A DNA stretch of 64,000 nt from Corallococcus sp. NCRR (GCF_026965535.1 NZ_CP114039.1:9531461-9595460), one strand, 5' to 3'; counted from the first letter of the stretch, positions 18,973 through 28,390 are shown. Notes: a model not told the origin generated them from the sequence alone. Translations and numbers: made by a program.

Positions 18973-19546
18973 ACGTCCGTCACCGAGCGCCCGGGGACCC
19001 GCCGGGCGGGCCCGCCCTCCATCTGCCCGACAGTGGATGAACGGGCGCATCGGGCCTTTACACACCTGGAGGGGCGTGGAAAACTCTCCGTGTTTCTGGG
19101 CGGTTGTGTGACGCCCCGCGTTGGCGGGACATCACGCCCAGGCAGGAATTTCGACGGGTTGCGCTTCCGGTTTCCTCCGGATGCCCCTGCTGCTCCGGGG
19201 CCCCCAGACACCCCCCCAAGGTGGCCCACATGACGGGCACCGACCGGGTGCGGAAGAGGGGGCGGACGGCACGGGCGTGGAGGAAGCCTCGAGCGCGTGA
19301 AGAGAAGCAGCCCCGCCCGGTACGGTGCCGGTCGCAATGCGGGGCGACATGACTCGGAGGAGCAGGCGGCGATGTCCTCGGCCCCCACCCAGGCGATGCG
19401 TTCTCCCTCCGGGACTTCCGGAAGGCGTGCACACGCCGGAGGCCCCCTGGCCGCCTCTCCCTTCGCAGCGCGCTCGGAGGTGTGGCGTCTCGCCGCCTCC
19501 CGTCCGGTGAGGTCCCCCCTACCGTGCGCGCCTCCAGGATTCATCC
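18973..19546 (+). other. Long non-coding region upstream of the RNase E/G gene
   Basis: About 570 bases with only short frames on both strands that lack ribosome sites or recognisable products. After the terminator hairpin at its left end nothing is clearly assignable. Part of it is likely the 5' leader of the RNase gene; enterobacterial rne has a long self-regulating leader, and a similar arrangement is possible but not shown. Confidence 0.45.
18988..19008 (+). terminator. Hairpin ending the ligA-acyP-DUF3052 unit
   Basis: CGCCCGG (18988-18994) pairs perfectly with CCGGGCG (19002-19008), 16 bases after the DUF3052 stop. No T-run follows. Confidence 0.5.
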
Positions 19547-22243
19547 ATGAGCAGTGTGCTCGTCATCAATGCCGCGGGTCGGGAGACCCGGGTGGCGCTC
19601 GTCGAGGGCGGCCATATCGCGGAGTTCTACCTCGAGCGTAAGAAGGACAAGGGCGTCGTCGGAAACATCTACAAGGGTCGCGTCGTCCGGGTGCTCCCGG
19701 GCATGCAGGCGGCCTTCGTGGACATCGGGTTGGAGAAGGCCGCCTTCCTGTACGTCAGCGACGTCGTCTACGACCCGGACTTCGCCCGCGCGCAGTTCGA
19801 GTTGACCGAGGGCGAGCACGAGGACGCCCCGGAGGTCCCCACCGAATCCGAGGCCGACGCCGTGGAGTTCGCGGCCGCCAGCGTCCCGGACGCCACGCAC
19901 GCCCTGCCCGCCGGCACGGAGGCCCCCGCGGCCGTCCCGGAGCCGGTGCTGGCGCACGACGGCGCGCTGGCGCTGGACGTCCAGGCCCAGGCCGCCCCTG
20001 CCGTGGAGCCGTCCCCGGAGGCCTCGCCCGAGGCCGTGAAGCCGGCGCCCGAGTCCGCCCCGGCCCCGGTGGAGGCCCAGGCGGCTCCCGAGCCGGTCGC
20101 GCCCGCCGTGGACGTCATCGCGGAGACCCCGGCCGAGAGCGCCCTGCGGGAGGAGTCCCCGGTCGAGGTGTCCACCGCCGCGGTGGCGGTGCCGCTGACG
20201 GAGAACGGCACGCCTCCGGTGGAGGCCGCCGCGCCAGTGCAGGAGACGCCCGCGGAGAGCGCCACCGTCGCCGCCGCCCTCGAGTCCGGCGTGGCGCCCG
20301 CGACGGAGGGCGGCGCCGCCGAGCCGCCGCCGCACGCGGCCGCCCTGGGTGAGCTCATCCCCTCCCCCGCCGCCGACGCCCGTCCCGCCGAGGTCTCCGG
20401 CGAGCGCCGCACCCCGCGTGAGGCGCGCGAGGCCCGCGAGCCGCGCAACCGGGAGGGCCGCGAGAAGGACAAGGACAAGGACAAGCGCCGCCAGGAGCAG
20501 CCCCGCCGCGAGAAGCGCGACGAGGAGAAGGAGAAGCCCAAGCAGCGCAAGACGGACAAGATTGAAGACCTGCTGAAGGTGGGCCAGGAGGTGGTGGTCC
20601 AGATTTCCAAGGACCCCATCGGCACGAAGGGCGCGCGGCTCACCTCGCACATCTCCATCCCCGGCCGGCACCTGGTGTTCATGCCCACGGTGGACCACGT
20701 GGGCATCAGCCGCCGCATCTCCAACGAGAAGGAGCGCCGCCGGCTGCGCGAAATCGTGGACCGGCTGCGTCCGCCCGGCACGGGCTTCATCGTGCGCACG
20801 GTGGCGGAGAACGTTCCCCAGGAGAAGCTGGAGAGCGACATCCGGTTCCTCATCGAGGTGTGGAACCAGGTGGTGCGCCGCAACGAGAAGCGCGGCGGAC
20901 CGGGCCTGCTGCACCCGGACCTGGACCTCATCCTGCGCGCCACGCGCGACCTGTTCGCCCACGACGTGGAGAAGCTCGTCGTGGACGACGCGGAGGAGTA
21001 CGAGCGCATCCAGGGCTTCGTCACCGCGCAGGACCCCGCCCTGCGCGACCGCGTGGTGCTGCACGAGACGGACGAGCCCGTCTTCGACGCCTACGGGATT
21101 GAACAGGAGCTGCAGCGCGCCACCCAGCGCAAGGTGTGGCTGAAGAGCGGCGGCTACCTCATCATCGACCAGGCGGAGGCGCTCACCGCCATCGACGTCA
21201 ACTCGGGCCGCTACGTCGGCAAGAAGAGCCTCGAGGAGACCATCACCAAGATCAACGTCGAGGCGGCCAAGGAGATCGTCTACCAGCTCCGGCTGCGCAA
21301 CATCGGCGGCATCATCATCTGCGACTTCATCGACATGGAGAAGGCGCAGAACCGCGACAAGGTCTTCAAGTCGCTGCAGGAGGCGCTGGGCCGGGACAAG
21401 GCCAAGACGAACGTGCTGCGCATCTCCGAGCTGGGTCTGGTGGAGATGACGCGCAAGCGCGTGCGCGAGTCCATTGGCCGCGTGCTGCACGAGGACTGCC
21501 CGTACTGCGACGGCAAGGGCTTCGTGAAGACGGCGACCACGGTCGCGTACGAAATCTTCCGCGAAATCCGCCGCGAGGCGCCGGGCTACAAGGACTCCAC
21601 GCTCGTCATCAACTGCAACGCGGAGGTCGCGCGGCTGCTGCAGGGCGAGGAGCGCAACGAGCTGCGGCACCTGATGGACCGCTACAACAAGTCCATCCAG
21701 GTGAAGGCGCAGCAGAACTACCACCGCGAGCAGTACGACATCTACGGCCGGTCGGCCACGGGCCCCGAGCACAAGGTGGCCTCGTCGCCGGGCTCCGGCG
21801 ACGGCGAGCTGGCGATGCAGCAGCGCCGCCCGGAGAGCAATTACGGCGGCGGCCGTCAGGACCAGGGACGCCGCGGCGGTGGCCGGGACCGCGACCGTGA
21901 GCGCGGCGGCGGCGCTGAGAACCGCGGCGGCGGCGAGGGCCGTGGTGGCGGCGAGCGCGGCGGAGAACGCGGAGGCGAGCGCGGCGGCGGTGACCGTCGC
22001 GAGGGCCGCCGTCCCGAGCGCGGCGGTGATCGCAACCGTGAGCGTCGCGGCGGTGGCGAGGGCCGTGGCGGTGAGCGCGGCGAGCGTGGCGGCGGCGAGA
22101 ACCGTGGCGGTGAGCGCGGCGAGCGGGCCGAGCGCGCAAACGGCTCCGGCGGTGGGAACAACGGCGGCAATGGTGGCGGCGCGCCTCCCGCGGCGTCCGG
22201 CGGGGGCTCGTCCGAGCCGTCCGGCGGGGGCAGCGAAGGCTGA
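19547..22243 (+). CDS. rne: Ribonuclease E/G family protein with insertion in the S1 domain and RG-rich tail
   Basis: 898 residues. Residues 1-85 form the N-terminal strand and first half of the S1 domain (GNIYKGRVVRVLPGMQAAFVD). From about 86 to 335 comes an Ala/Pro/Glu-rich then Lys/Arg/Glu-rich low-complexity segment. The S1 domain resumes at KIEDLLKVGQEVVVQISKD, followed by the RNase core with metal-binding Asp in AIDVNSGR and IICDFIDME, and the zinc-link CPYCDGKGF. After about 745 the tail is Arg/Gly-rich (RGGGRDRDRERGGG type), probably RNA-binding and disordered. The enzyme cuts single-stranded RNA in mRNA decay and rRNA processing. A strong terminator follows. Confidence 0.93.
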   Translation: MSSVLVINAAGRETRVALVEGGHIAEFYLERKKDKGVVGNIYKGRVVRVLPGMQAAFVDIGLEKAAFLYVSDVVYDPDFARAQFELTEGEHEDAPEVPTESEADAVEFAAASVPDATHALPAGTEAPAAVPEPVLAHDGALALDVQAQAAPAVEPSPEASPEAVKPAPESAPAPVEAQAAPEPVAPAVDVIAETPAESALREESPVEVSTAAVAVPLTENGTPPVEAAAPVQETPAESATVAAALESGVAPATEGGAAEPPPHAAALGELIPSPAADARPAEVSGERRTPREAREAREPRNREGREKDKDKDKRRQEQPRREKRDEEKEKPKQRKTDKIEDLLKVGQEVVVQISKDPIGTKGARLTSHISIPGRHLVFMPTVDHVGISRRISNEKERRRLREIVDRLRPPGTGFIVRTVAENVPQEKLESDIRFLIEVWNQVVRRNEKRGGPGLLHPDLDLILRATRDLFAHDVEKLVVDDAEEYERIQGFVTAQDPALRDRVVLHETDEPVFDAYGIEQELQRATQRKVWLKSGGYLIIDQAEALTAIDVNSGRYVGKKSLEETITKINVEAAKEIVYQLRLRNIGGIIICDFIDMEKAQNRDKVFKSLQEALGRDKAKTNVLRISELGLVEMTRKRVRESIGRVLHEDCPYCDGKGFVKTATTVAYEIFREIRREAPGYKDSTLVINCNAEVARLLQGEERNELRHLMDRYNKSIQVKAQQNYHREQYDIYGRSATGPEHKVASSPGSGDGELAMQQRRPESNYGGGRQDQGRRGGGRDRDRERGGGAENRGGGEGRGGGERGGERGGERGGGDRREGRRPERGGDRNRERRGGGEGRGGERGERGGGENRGGERGERAERANGSGGGNNGGNGGGAPPAASGGGSSEPSGGGSEG

Positions 22244-22594
22244 GCACCCGAGCGACACCGGGCGCTTGAGCCCGGACCGTGAATGACCGCGAAGGCCCGG
22301 TGGGAACATCCCGCCGGGCCTTCTGCATTGGGGCTGGAGCACGGCCTCCCGCATGGTGGACAGCCAGGCGGCCGAGGTCCGTGCATGTGCGGACAACGTC
22401 CGCTCTGACGGGGTGGGAGGGCTGGTTCAGCGGGGTGGGGTTTGGCTACGGTGGCACTTCCACGCCGGGGGTGTCGTCGAGTCCCCGGCCCCTTTTGAAT
22501 CGCCTGGGATGAACCGCTCGCCTCCGCGCCTTCGCACGCACCTGGACTCCCGCGACCTGGCCTCCCCGGGCGGGAAGCGCACCGGGAGGGAGTC
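22244..22594 (+). other. Intergenic region before the YihY/BrkB gene
   Basis: About 350 bases. It contains the RNase terminator, then GTCCG/CGGAC/GTCCG blocks (22377-22402) that can form two mutually exclusive hairpins, and a good ribosome site GGGAGGG just before the GTG at 22595. No gene is credible in it. Confidence 0.5.
22291..22328 (+). terminator. Strong intrinsic terminator after the RNase E/G gene
   Basis: GAAGGCCCGG (22291-22300) pairs with CCGGGCCTTC (22314-22323); the inner GGG/CCC extends the stem to about 14 pairs around an AACAT loop. The downstream bases TGCATT are only mildly T-rich. Confidence 0.8.
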
Positions 22595-23998
22595 GTGAAG
22601 CTCCGGAAGCTGTCCTGGGGCGTGCGGCGGTCGCTGGTGCGTGCACGGGCCTGGGCGGTCCAGACCGCGGCCCGCGTGTGGGCGCCCCTCGGGGCCACGT
22701 CGGCGGGCCGCTTCGCGGCGGACATCTTCCTCGCGGGGCGCACCGTGGCGCGCGGCTTCATGGGCGAGAACCTGCGCCTGCGCGCCGCCGCGCTCACGTA
22801 CATCAGCATGTTCTCGCTGGTGCCGCTCTTGACCGTGGGCATCGTGCTCTTGCGCACGCTCCACCAGGAGCAGTTCCAGCGGAAGCTGCGCTTCGTCATC
22901 TCCGAGGTGCTGGCGCCGGGGGTCAGCGAGGAGTCCGCCGCCCTGCTCGACCGGTTCCTGCACCCGGGCGACTCCATCGCGGTGGGCAGCGTGGGCTTCC
23001 TCGCGGTGCTGCTGTCGGCGGGCTCGCTGCTGCGCCACATCGACGGCGCGGTGAACGAGCTGTGGGGCATCCGCCGCCAGCGCCCGTGGCTCACGCGGCT
23101 GGCCATCTACGCGGGCCTGCTGCTGCTGGGCCCCATCTTCATGGCCATCTCCTTCTCCGGCACCGGCCGGGTCCGCGTGCTCTTGCAGACGTACGCGCCC
23201 TCCGCGCCGTTCTTCATCGGGGTGGGCACCACGCTCATCGCCATGGGCAGCCTGACGCTGCTGTACCTGTGGACGCCGTATGCCCACGTGCGCGTGCGCT
23301 CGGCGCTGGCGGGCGGGCTGGTGTCGGGCCTGGGATGGACGCTGGCGAAGCAGGTGTACGCCGAGTTCGCCGCGCGCAGCTTCCTCTACAACCCCCTCTA
23401 CGCGTCGCTGGGCGCCCTGCCCCTGTTCCTCGCCTGGGTGTACGTGAGCTGGCTGGTGATGCTGTTCGGCGCCCGGCTGTCATACGCGGTGGAGCACGTC
23501 TCCTTCCGAGACTCGCTCTTCGCCTTCGGCAGCCACCCGCGCGCGCACGAGCTGGTGGGCGCGCGCGTCGCCCAGGACGTCACCCTGTGCTGGGTGGATG
23601 GCGCCACCCCGCCCCTGCCCCGGGAGCTGGCCACGCGGCTGCGCGTGCCGGAGTCGCTGGTGCACGAGGTGGTGGACCGCATGGTGGAAGCCCGCCTGCT
23701 GGAACGGGGCCGGCGGGGCGGCCTGCGCCCCACGCGGGACCCCGCGGACATCACGCTCGCGGACACCACGCTCGCCGTGCACGGGGTGATGATCACCGGC
23801 GGCCCCGAGACCTGGACGGGCCCCAAGGCCCCGGGCTTCGAACAATTCGAGCCCCTGTTCCAGGCGGCCGACTGTGCCGGGGTCGATCTGCTGCGCCGCA
23901 CCCGGTGGCTGGACCTGGTGACGCCGCTGCGCCCGGGGCTGCTCGCCCCGCCCGCTCCCGAGGCCCCCAAGGCAGCGGTCAGCGGCGGAAATCCGTAA
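22595..23998 (+). CDS. YihY/BrkB family inner-membrane protein
   Basis: 467 residues from the GTG after GGGAGGG. Residues 45-330 show the six-span YihY/BrkB layout with the family motifs RAAALTYISMFSLVPLLTV (first span) and LPLFLAWVYVSWLVMLFGARLSYAVEH (last spans). A soluble C-terminal extension of about 140 residues contains a winged-helix-like part (LPRELATRLRVPESLVHEVVDRMVEARLLERG), as in several proteobacterial members. The family was formerly called RNase BN, but that activity belongs to another protein. Actual function is uncertain, possibly transport. Its 3' end is followed closely by the HU/IHF gene. Confidence 0.88.
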   Translation: MKLRKLSWGVRRSLVRARAWAVQTAARVWAPLGATSAGRFAADIFLAGRTVARGFMGENLRLRAAALTYISMFSLVPLLTVGIVLLRTLHQEQFQRKLRFVISEVLAPGVSEESAALLDRFLHPGDSIAVGSVGFLAVLLSAGSLLRHIDGAVNELWGIRRQRPWLTRLAIYAGLLLLGPIFMAISFSGTGRVRVLLQTYAPSAPFFIGVGTTLIAMGSLTLLYLWTPYAHVRVRSALAGGLVSGLGWTLAKQVYAEFAARSFLYNPLYASLGALPLFLAWVYVSWLVMLFGARLSYAVEHVSFRDSLFAFGSHPRAHELVGARVAQDVTLCWVDGATPPLPRELATRLRVPESLVHEVVDRMVEARLLERGRRGGLRPTRDPADITLADTTLAVHGVMITGGPETWTGPKAPGFEQFEPLFQAADCAGVDLLRRTRWLDLVTPLRPGLLAPPAPEAPKAAVSGGNP

Positions 23999-24051
23999 CG
24001 TTTTTAGAGGTTTGGGAGCCCACCCGGCTTGCAAGGAGGAGGTGTTCTGTT

Positions 24052-24474
24052 ATGTATTCGGGACTCGACAACGGGCCAGAGAGCCCTGTCACCAAGGGGT
24101 CACGGGGTTTGCGGGAGCGTCCGATGCTCAAGTCCGATCTGATCAACATCCTCGTTGCCAAACGAGGCGTGACCCAGAAGCAGGCGGAGGCGACCATCGA
24201 GACGATCTTCGAGTCGATGAAGGACGCCCTCTGCCGCGGGGAGAACATCGAGATTCGCGGGCTGGGCGCCTTCCACGTGAAGAACTACCAGGGCTACCAG
24301 GGCCGCAACCCGAAGACGGGCGTGGTCATCCCGGTGAAGCCCAAGCGCGGCCTGCTCTTCCGCACGGGCAAGGAGCTGCGCGACCGGGTCAACCGCCCCG
24401 CGCCGCTGCAGGCCCAGTCGGACCTGCCGCCCTCCTCCGAGTTCAAGGGCAGCAACGGCACCGGCACCCTCTAG
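24052..24474 (+). CDS. HU/IHF family DNA-binding protein
   Basis: 140 residues from ATG 24052, which follows the near-perfect ribosome site AAGGAGGAGGT; the conserved domain itself begins at the ATG at 24124 (GGGAG six bases upstream), which would give 116 residues. The domain shows MLKSDLINILVAKRG, dimer helices, the beta-arm with GRNPKTG and Pro at the DNA-intercalating position, and PVKPKRGLLFRTGKELRDRV. It resembles IHF-alpha/beta subunits, which bend DNA and assist sigma-54 promoters, replication and recombination. A 25-residue flexible tail follows. The gene is convergent with sctV; only three bases separate the stops. Confidence 0.9.
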   Translation: MYSGLDNGPESPVTKGSRGLRERPMLKSDLINILVAKRGVTQKQAEATIETIFESMKDALCRGENIEIRGLGAFHVKNYQGYQGRNPKTGVVIPVKPKRGLLFRTGKELRDRVNRPAPLQAQSDLPPSSEFKGSNGTGTL

Positions 24475-24477
24475 GCA

Positions 24478-26556
24478 TCACCGCCCCACGGCGACCGGCG
24501 TCAGCCGGCCGATGGGGCGAATCTGCAGATCCCCATCCAGCTCGCCGTAGGTGAGCACCGCCACGTCCGGGAACGAGCCCTCGCACAGCTTGCGCAGGGG
24601 ACGGCGGATGTCCGGGGCCGTGAGCAGCACCGCCCGGCCCCCGTTGGCGATGACCCGCACCCCTTCAAGTATCTCCATGATGCGCTCCGGCTCGGGCGCG
24701 GGCCCTCTAGGACCGCTGGCGCGCAGCACCTCCTCCACTTCGGGATCCACGAGGTACGCGTACAGCGGGCCCGTGGGCGCGAACTGGTGGCTCAGGTAGC
24801 GGTGCAGGGCCTGACGGCAGCGCTCGGCCAGGGCCGTGGCGTCGCCTTCGGTGGTGGGCGCCACGAGCGCCTCCAGGATGGCGCGCAGGTCGCGGATGCT
24901 CACCTGCTCCTGCACGAGCCGCCGCAGCACGTCCACCAGCAGCGGCAGCGGCACCTTCTGCAGCGCCTCCTTCACCAGCACGGGCGACTGGGCCTCCAGC
25001 CCCTCCAGCAGCCCCTGCACCTCCTGGAGTCCCAGCAGCGCGGCGGCGCGCAGGCGCAGCACGGCCCGCAGGTGGTCCGCGATGAGCTCCGAGGGCTTGC
25101 GCACCGGCACCTGGGCCAGCTCCAGCCGGGAGCGGGCCCCCTCCGCCACGCGGCTGATGGGCCGCCCGCTGGCGGGCTCGACCGACGCCTCCGCCTGGAC
25201 CTCCAGGAAGGCCAGCTCGCCGGGAGGAACGAGCGCGTACAGGGCGCCGGGCTGCACCACGCCGCCACCCGCGGGGACTTCATCCAGGAGGATGCGGTAC
25301 TCGCCCGGCCCCAGGTAGGCGGCGTGGGTCCGCACCCGGATGCCGGGGACGCGCACGCCCAGTTCGAAGAACAGCTCGTCGCGCGCGGCGTTCAGCACGG
25401 TGTGCACGAAGGCGCCGCCGTCCGCCTCCGCGAGCGGCGTCAGCTGCGCGGACAGGTCCAGCGTGAGCGGCGTCACTCCGACGGGTGCCTTCGCGCTCTC
25501 CGGCGGCTTGCCCGCGGCTCCAGCGGGCACCGCGGCTTCCTGGGAGGCTCCATCCTTCGACGGTGACTTCTCCGGGGCCTGCCCCTTGCGCCGCAGCGCA
25601 TACCCGAGCCCGCCGAGGCCCGCGGCCAGCGCGAGGAAGGTCAGGTGCGGCATGCCCGGCATCAAGGCCAGCGCGACGCACAGGCCCGCGACGGTGGTCA
25701 GCGTGCGGAAGTCACCGAAGAACTGGGAGCCGATCTCCGCCCCGAGCGAGTCCTCTTCCTTCTCCGACGCCACCCGTGTGACGACGAGGCCCGCGGCCAC
25801 AGCGATGCACAGTGAGGGCACCTGGGACACGAGCCCGTCACCAATGGCGATGAGGGCGAAGGTGGCGGCGGCCTCGGAGAAGGACTGGCCGTTCTGCAAC
25901 ACGCCGATGAGGGTGCCGCCCAGCAGGTTCACCGCGACGATGACGAGGCCCGCGACGACGTCCCCCTTCACGAACTTCATCGCGCCGTCCATGGCGCCGA
26001 ACATCTGGGACTCGCGCTCCAGGTCGCGCCGCCTGCGCCGGGCCTGGGTCTGGTCGATGGCGCCCGCGCGCAGGTCCGCGTCGATGGACATCTGCTTGCC
26101 GGGCATGGCGTCCAGGGTGAAGCGGGCGGACACCTCCGCGACCCGCTCGGCGCCCTTGGTCACCACCAGCAACTGCACCAGCGTGAGGATGGCGAACACC
26201 ACCGCGCCCACCACGTAGTCGCCTCGCACCACGAACTCGCCAAAGGCCTGGATGACCTCGCCCGCGTGGCCCTCGGAGAGCGCCAGCCGTGTGGACGACA
26301 CGTTGAGCGACAGCCGGAACAGCGTGGTGAAGAGCAGCAACGTGGGGAACGACGTCACCCGCAGCGCGTCCTTCGCGTTCAGCGCCGCGACCAGCAGCGC
26401 CACCGCCGCGGCCAGGTTCACCGCGAGCCCCATGTCGAGGAGCCACGCAGGCAGCGGAATGATGAGCGCCCCCAGCACCGCCGCCATCGCCACCGCGAGC
26501 ACGACGTCCGACGACTGACGGGCCTTCAGCAAGACCTTCAGGAATGGGGGCATCAC
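24478..26556 (-). CDS. sctV: Type III secretion export-gate protein SctV (FHIPEP family)
   Basis: 692 residues, normal for SctV/FlhA. The N-terminal half has about eight membrane helices (residues 15-320); the FHIPEP signature is recognisable as ARFTLDAMPGKQMSIDADLRAG (about 140-162). A Pro/Ala/Lys-rich linker (about 325-360) leads to the cytosolic nonameric ring domain (about 365-692) that binds chaperone-effector complexes. It overlaps the upstream sctU stop by four bases and is the last gene of the T3SS operon. Myxobacteria have no flagella, and the neighbouring SctJ/SctI genes point to the non-flagellar class. Confidence 0.95.
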   Translation of the reverse strand: MMPPFLKVLLKARQSSDVVLAVAMAAVLGALIIPLPAWLLDMGLAVNLAAAVALLVAALNAKDALRVTSFPTLLLFTTLFRLSLNVSSTRLALSEGHAGEVIQAFGEFVVRGDYVVGAVVFAILTLVQLLVVTKGAERVAEVSARFTLDAMPGKQMSIDADLRAGAIDQTQARRRRRDLERESQMFGAMDGAMKFVKGDVVAGLVIVAVNLLGGTLIGVLQNGQSFSEAAATFALIAIGDGLVSQVPSLCIAVAAGLVVTRVASEKEEDSLGAEIGSQFFGDFRTLTTVAGLCVALALMPGMPHLTFLALAAGLGGLGYALRRKGQAPEKSPSKDGASQEAAVPAGAAGKPPESAKAPVGVTPLTLDLSAQLTPLAEADGGAFVHTVLNAARDELFFELGVRVPGIRVRTHAAYLGPGEYRILLDEVPAGGGVVQPGALYALVPPGELAFLEVQAEASVEPASGRPISRVAEGARSRLELAQVPVRKPSELIADHLRAVLRLRAAALLGLQEVQGLLEGLEAQSPVLVKEALQKVPLPLLVDVLRRLVQEQVSIRDLRAILEALVAPTTEGDATALAERCRQALHRYLSHQFAPTGPLYAYLVDPEVEEVLRASGPRGPAPEPERIMEILEGVRVIANGGRAVLLTAPDIRRPLRKLCEGSFPDVAVLTYGELDGDLQIRPIGRLTPVAVGR

Positions 26557-27599
26557 GTCTGTCTCCGTGGACGGTCGTCCGGCTCGCGAAGCTCCATCGC
26601 GGTCCGCAACACGACGGCCGCCGCCTGGTACAGCTCCTCGGGGATGGACTCCCCGACGTCGAAGTGGATGAGGCTGCGGGCCAGCGGCACGTCCCGGACC
26701 ACGGGGATGCCCTGCTGGCGCGCCTCCTCCTTGAGCGCGAGCGCGTCCTGTTCGCGGCCCTTGGCCACGAGGTAGGGCGCGTCACATTCGCCCGCGTCGT
26801 AGCGGAGCGCGACCGCGATGTGCGTGGGGTTGACGATCACGGCGGTGGCCTTCTGCACTCCACGTGCCGGACCGCCCTGCGCCAGCTGGCGATGCAGGGC
26901 GCGCCGCTGCCCCTTGTGACGTGGGTCGCCCTCGCTCTCCTTGTGCTCCCGTTTGACCTCTTCGCGGGTCATCATCAGCTCGTGACGGTGCCTGCGGCGG
27001 GCGATCGCGTAGTCCACGGCGCCGCACCCGAGCACCACCCACGCCAGTCGCGTCACCAGCGCCGCCAGCCGGCCGAGCAGGAACTCCATTCCCCGGGTTC
27101 CCTCGAGCCACGCGGTCTGCAAGGCGTCCGCACCGACGGACTCCACCTCGTTCCAGACGATGAGGCCCAGCAGCGCGGCCACGAGCAGCGCCTTGCCCAG
27201 CTCGAGCAGCGGCCGGACGCTGAAGAGGCGCTTGAGGCCCGCGGCGGGGTTGATGCGCTCGAGCTTCGGCGCGGCGTGGCGAGCATCCAGCTCGAAGCCC
27301 ACGGTGGCCACGGAGACCGCCAGCGAGGCCGCGAGCGCTCCGCCCAGGGCAGGGCCGCACAACCGCGCGGCGACCCAGGCCCCTTCTTCCCATGCGCCAG
27401 CGGCGGTCTGTTCCAGCATCAACCGCGCGGTCCAGTCCTTCAGCCGGTCAAAGCCCTCTGGCGCGAACGCGATGAAGCCCAGCAGCCCGCCCAGCGTCGT
27501 CGCGCTGGAGGTCAGCATCCGGCTGCGAGGAAGCTGGCCCTTGCGCCTGGCCTCCCGCAGCCGTTTCGCGGTGGGCTGCTCCGTCTTCTCGCCACTCAT
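26553..27599 (-). CDS. sctU: Type III secretion switch protein SctU (EscU/YscU/FlhB family)
   Basis: 348 residues. It starts with the family segment GEKTEQPTAKRLREARRKGQLPRSRML, then four membrane helices (about 30-215), then the cytosolic domain with the self-cleaving motif NPTH (about residues 257-260, in VIVNPTHIAVALRY). Cleavage between Asn and Pro switches export from early to late substrates. All residues needed for autocleavage are present. Its stop overlaps sctV by four bases, and its start overlaps sctT by four, so the whole export gate is translationally coupled. Confidence 0.96.
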   Translation of the reverse strand: MSGEKTEQPTAKRLREARRKGQLPRSRMLTSSATTLGGLLGFIAFAPEGFDRLKDWTARLMLEQTAAGAWEEGAWVAARLCGPALGGALAASLAVSVATVGFELDARHAAPKLERINPAAGLKRLFSVRPLLELGKALLVAALLGLIVWNEVESVGADALQTAWLEGTRGMEFLLGRLAALVTRLAWVVLGCGAVDYAIARRRHRHELMMTREEVKREHKESEGDPRHKGQRRALHRQLAQGGPARGVQKATAVIVNPTHIAVALRYDAGECDAPYLVAKGREQDALALKEEARQQGIPVVRDVPLARSLIHFDVGESIPEELYQAAAVVLRTAMELREPDDRPRRQT

Positions 27600-28390
27600 C
27601 GGGAGACCTCGCCCAGCAGCGCCAGCGCGCCCTCCGTCGAGGCCACGCCCGCGAGCAGCCGCTCACACAGCAGGCCCACGCCCAGCCACAGCAGCGCTCC
27701 GCCCCCGAGGATGCGCAGCGGAGCCCCCAACTCCTGGAGGTTCACCTGGGCCGCGGCCCTCGACGCCATGCCCAGGAAGCAGTCCACCGCGAGCGATGCC
27801 GCCGCCACTGGAGCGCCCACCGCGAGCCCCGTGGCCATGGCGCCGCCCACCATCACCACCACGTGCAGGGCCGAAGCCTCCGTGGGCACGAAGGCCCCCA
27901 GTTGGACCACTCCGAAGCCGCGCAGCAGGGCGGAGAGCACGACGGGGAACAGCGCGCCCGACACCACCCTCGCCACCAGCAGGTGGTACAGCGCGTCTCC
28001 CGTGGCCGACTCGCGGCTCCCGGCCTGCGGGAGGCTCGCCTCCGCGGAGGTTCCCCGGAACAGGTCGATGAACCGGCCGCCCATCCTCGCAGCGTCGAAG
28101 GGCAGCGCGGCCACGAGTCCCACGGAGACACCGTAGGCCAGCTCACGCACCACGAGCGCCGCCATCACCACCGGCGTCTCCACCGCGCCGTTGAACTCCA
28201 CGCCTGCTTCGACGTGCAGGAAGAGCGAGAGCGCGAGCACCAGTCCCAGACGGACCGTCGTCGGCGCGGCCTGGCCCCCGAGCAATGGACAGAGGAACGC
28301 GATGGGCACGAGCCTCGCCGCGCACAGCGCCACCGCGACCACGTGCGGCCCCAGGGCGAGGAACTGTTCACCCAACTCCTCTGGGTTCAC
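27596..28390 (-). CDS. sctT: Type III secretion export-gate protein SctT (FliR family)
   Basis: 264 residues from the GTG at 28390, which overlaps the sctS stop by four bases; the open frame continues upstream but reads into sctS. About six to seven membrane helices cover most of the chain, as in FliR/YscT/SpaR, including ARLVPIAFLCPLLGG and the conserved region RMGGRFIDLFRG (about 120). SctT forms the export-gate helical assembly with SctR5 and SctS4 in the inner membrane. The C-terminus is short, without extra domain. Confidence 0.93.
   Translation of the reverse strand: MNPEELGEQFLALGPHVVAVALCAARLVPIAFLCPLLGGQAAPTTVRLGLVLALSLFLHVEAGVEFNGAVETPVVMAALVVRELAYGVSVGLVAALPFDAARMGGRFIDLFRGTSAEASLPQAGSRESATGDALYHLLVARVVSGALFPVVLSALLRGFGVVQLGAFVPTEASALHVVVMVGGAMATGLAVGAPVAAASLAVDCFLGMASRAAAQVNLQELGAPLRILGGGALLWLGVGLLCERLLAGVASTEGALALLGEVSR

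Noticed and set aside
19541-22396. 951-codon open frame antisense to the RNase E/G gene
   Set aside because: Low-complexity Ala/Leu/Val/Arg-rich translation caused by the GC-rich repeats of the sense gene; no domain and no ribosome site.
22455-22475. TGGCAC-like sigma-54 element before the YihY/BrkB gene
   Set aside because: The -12 GC is one base out of register, so the required spacing is not met.
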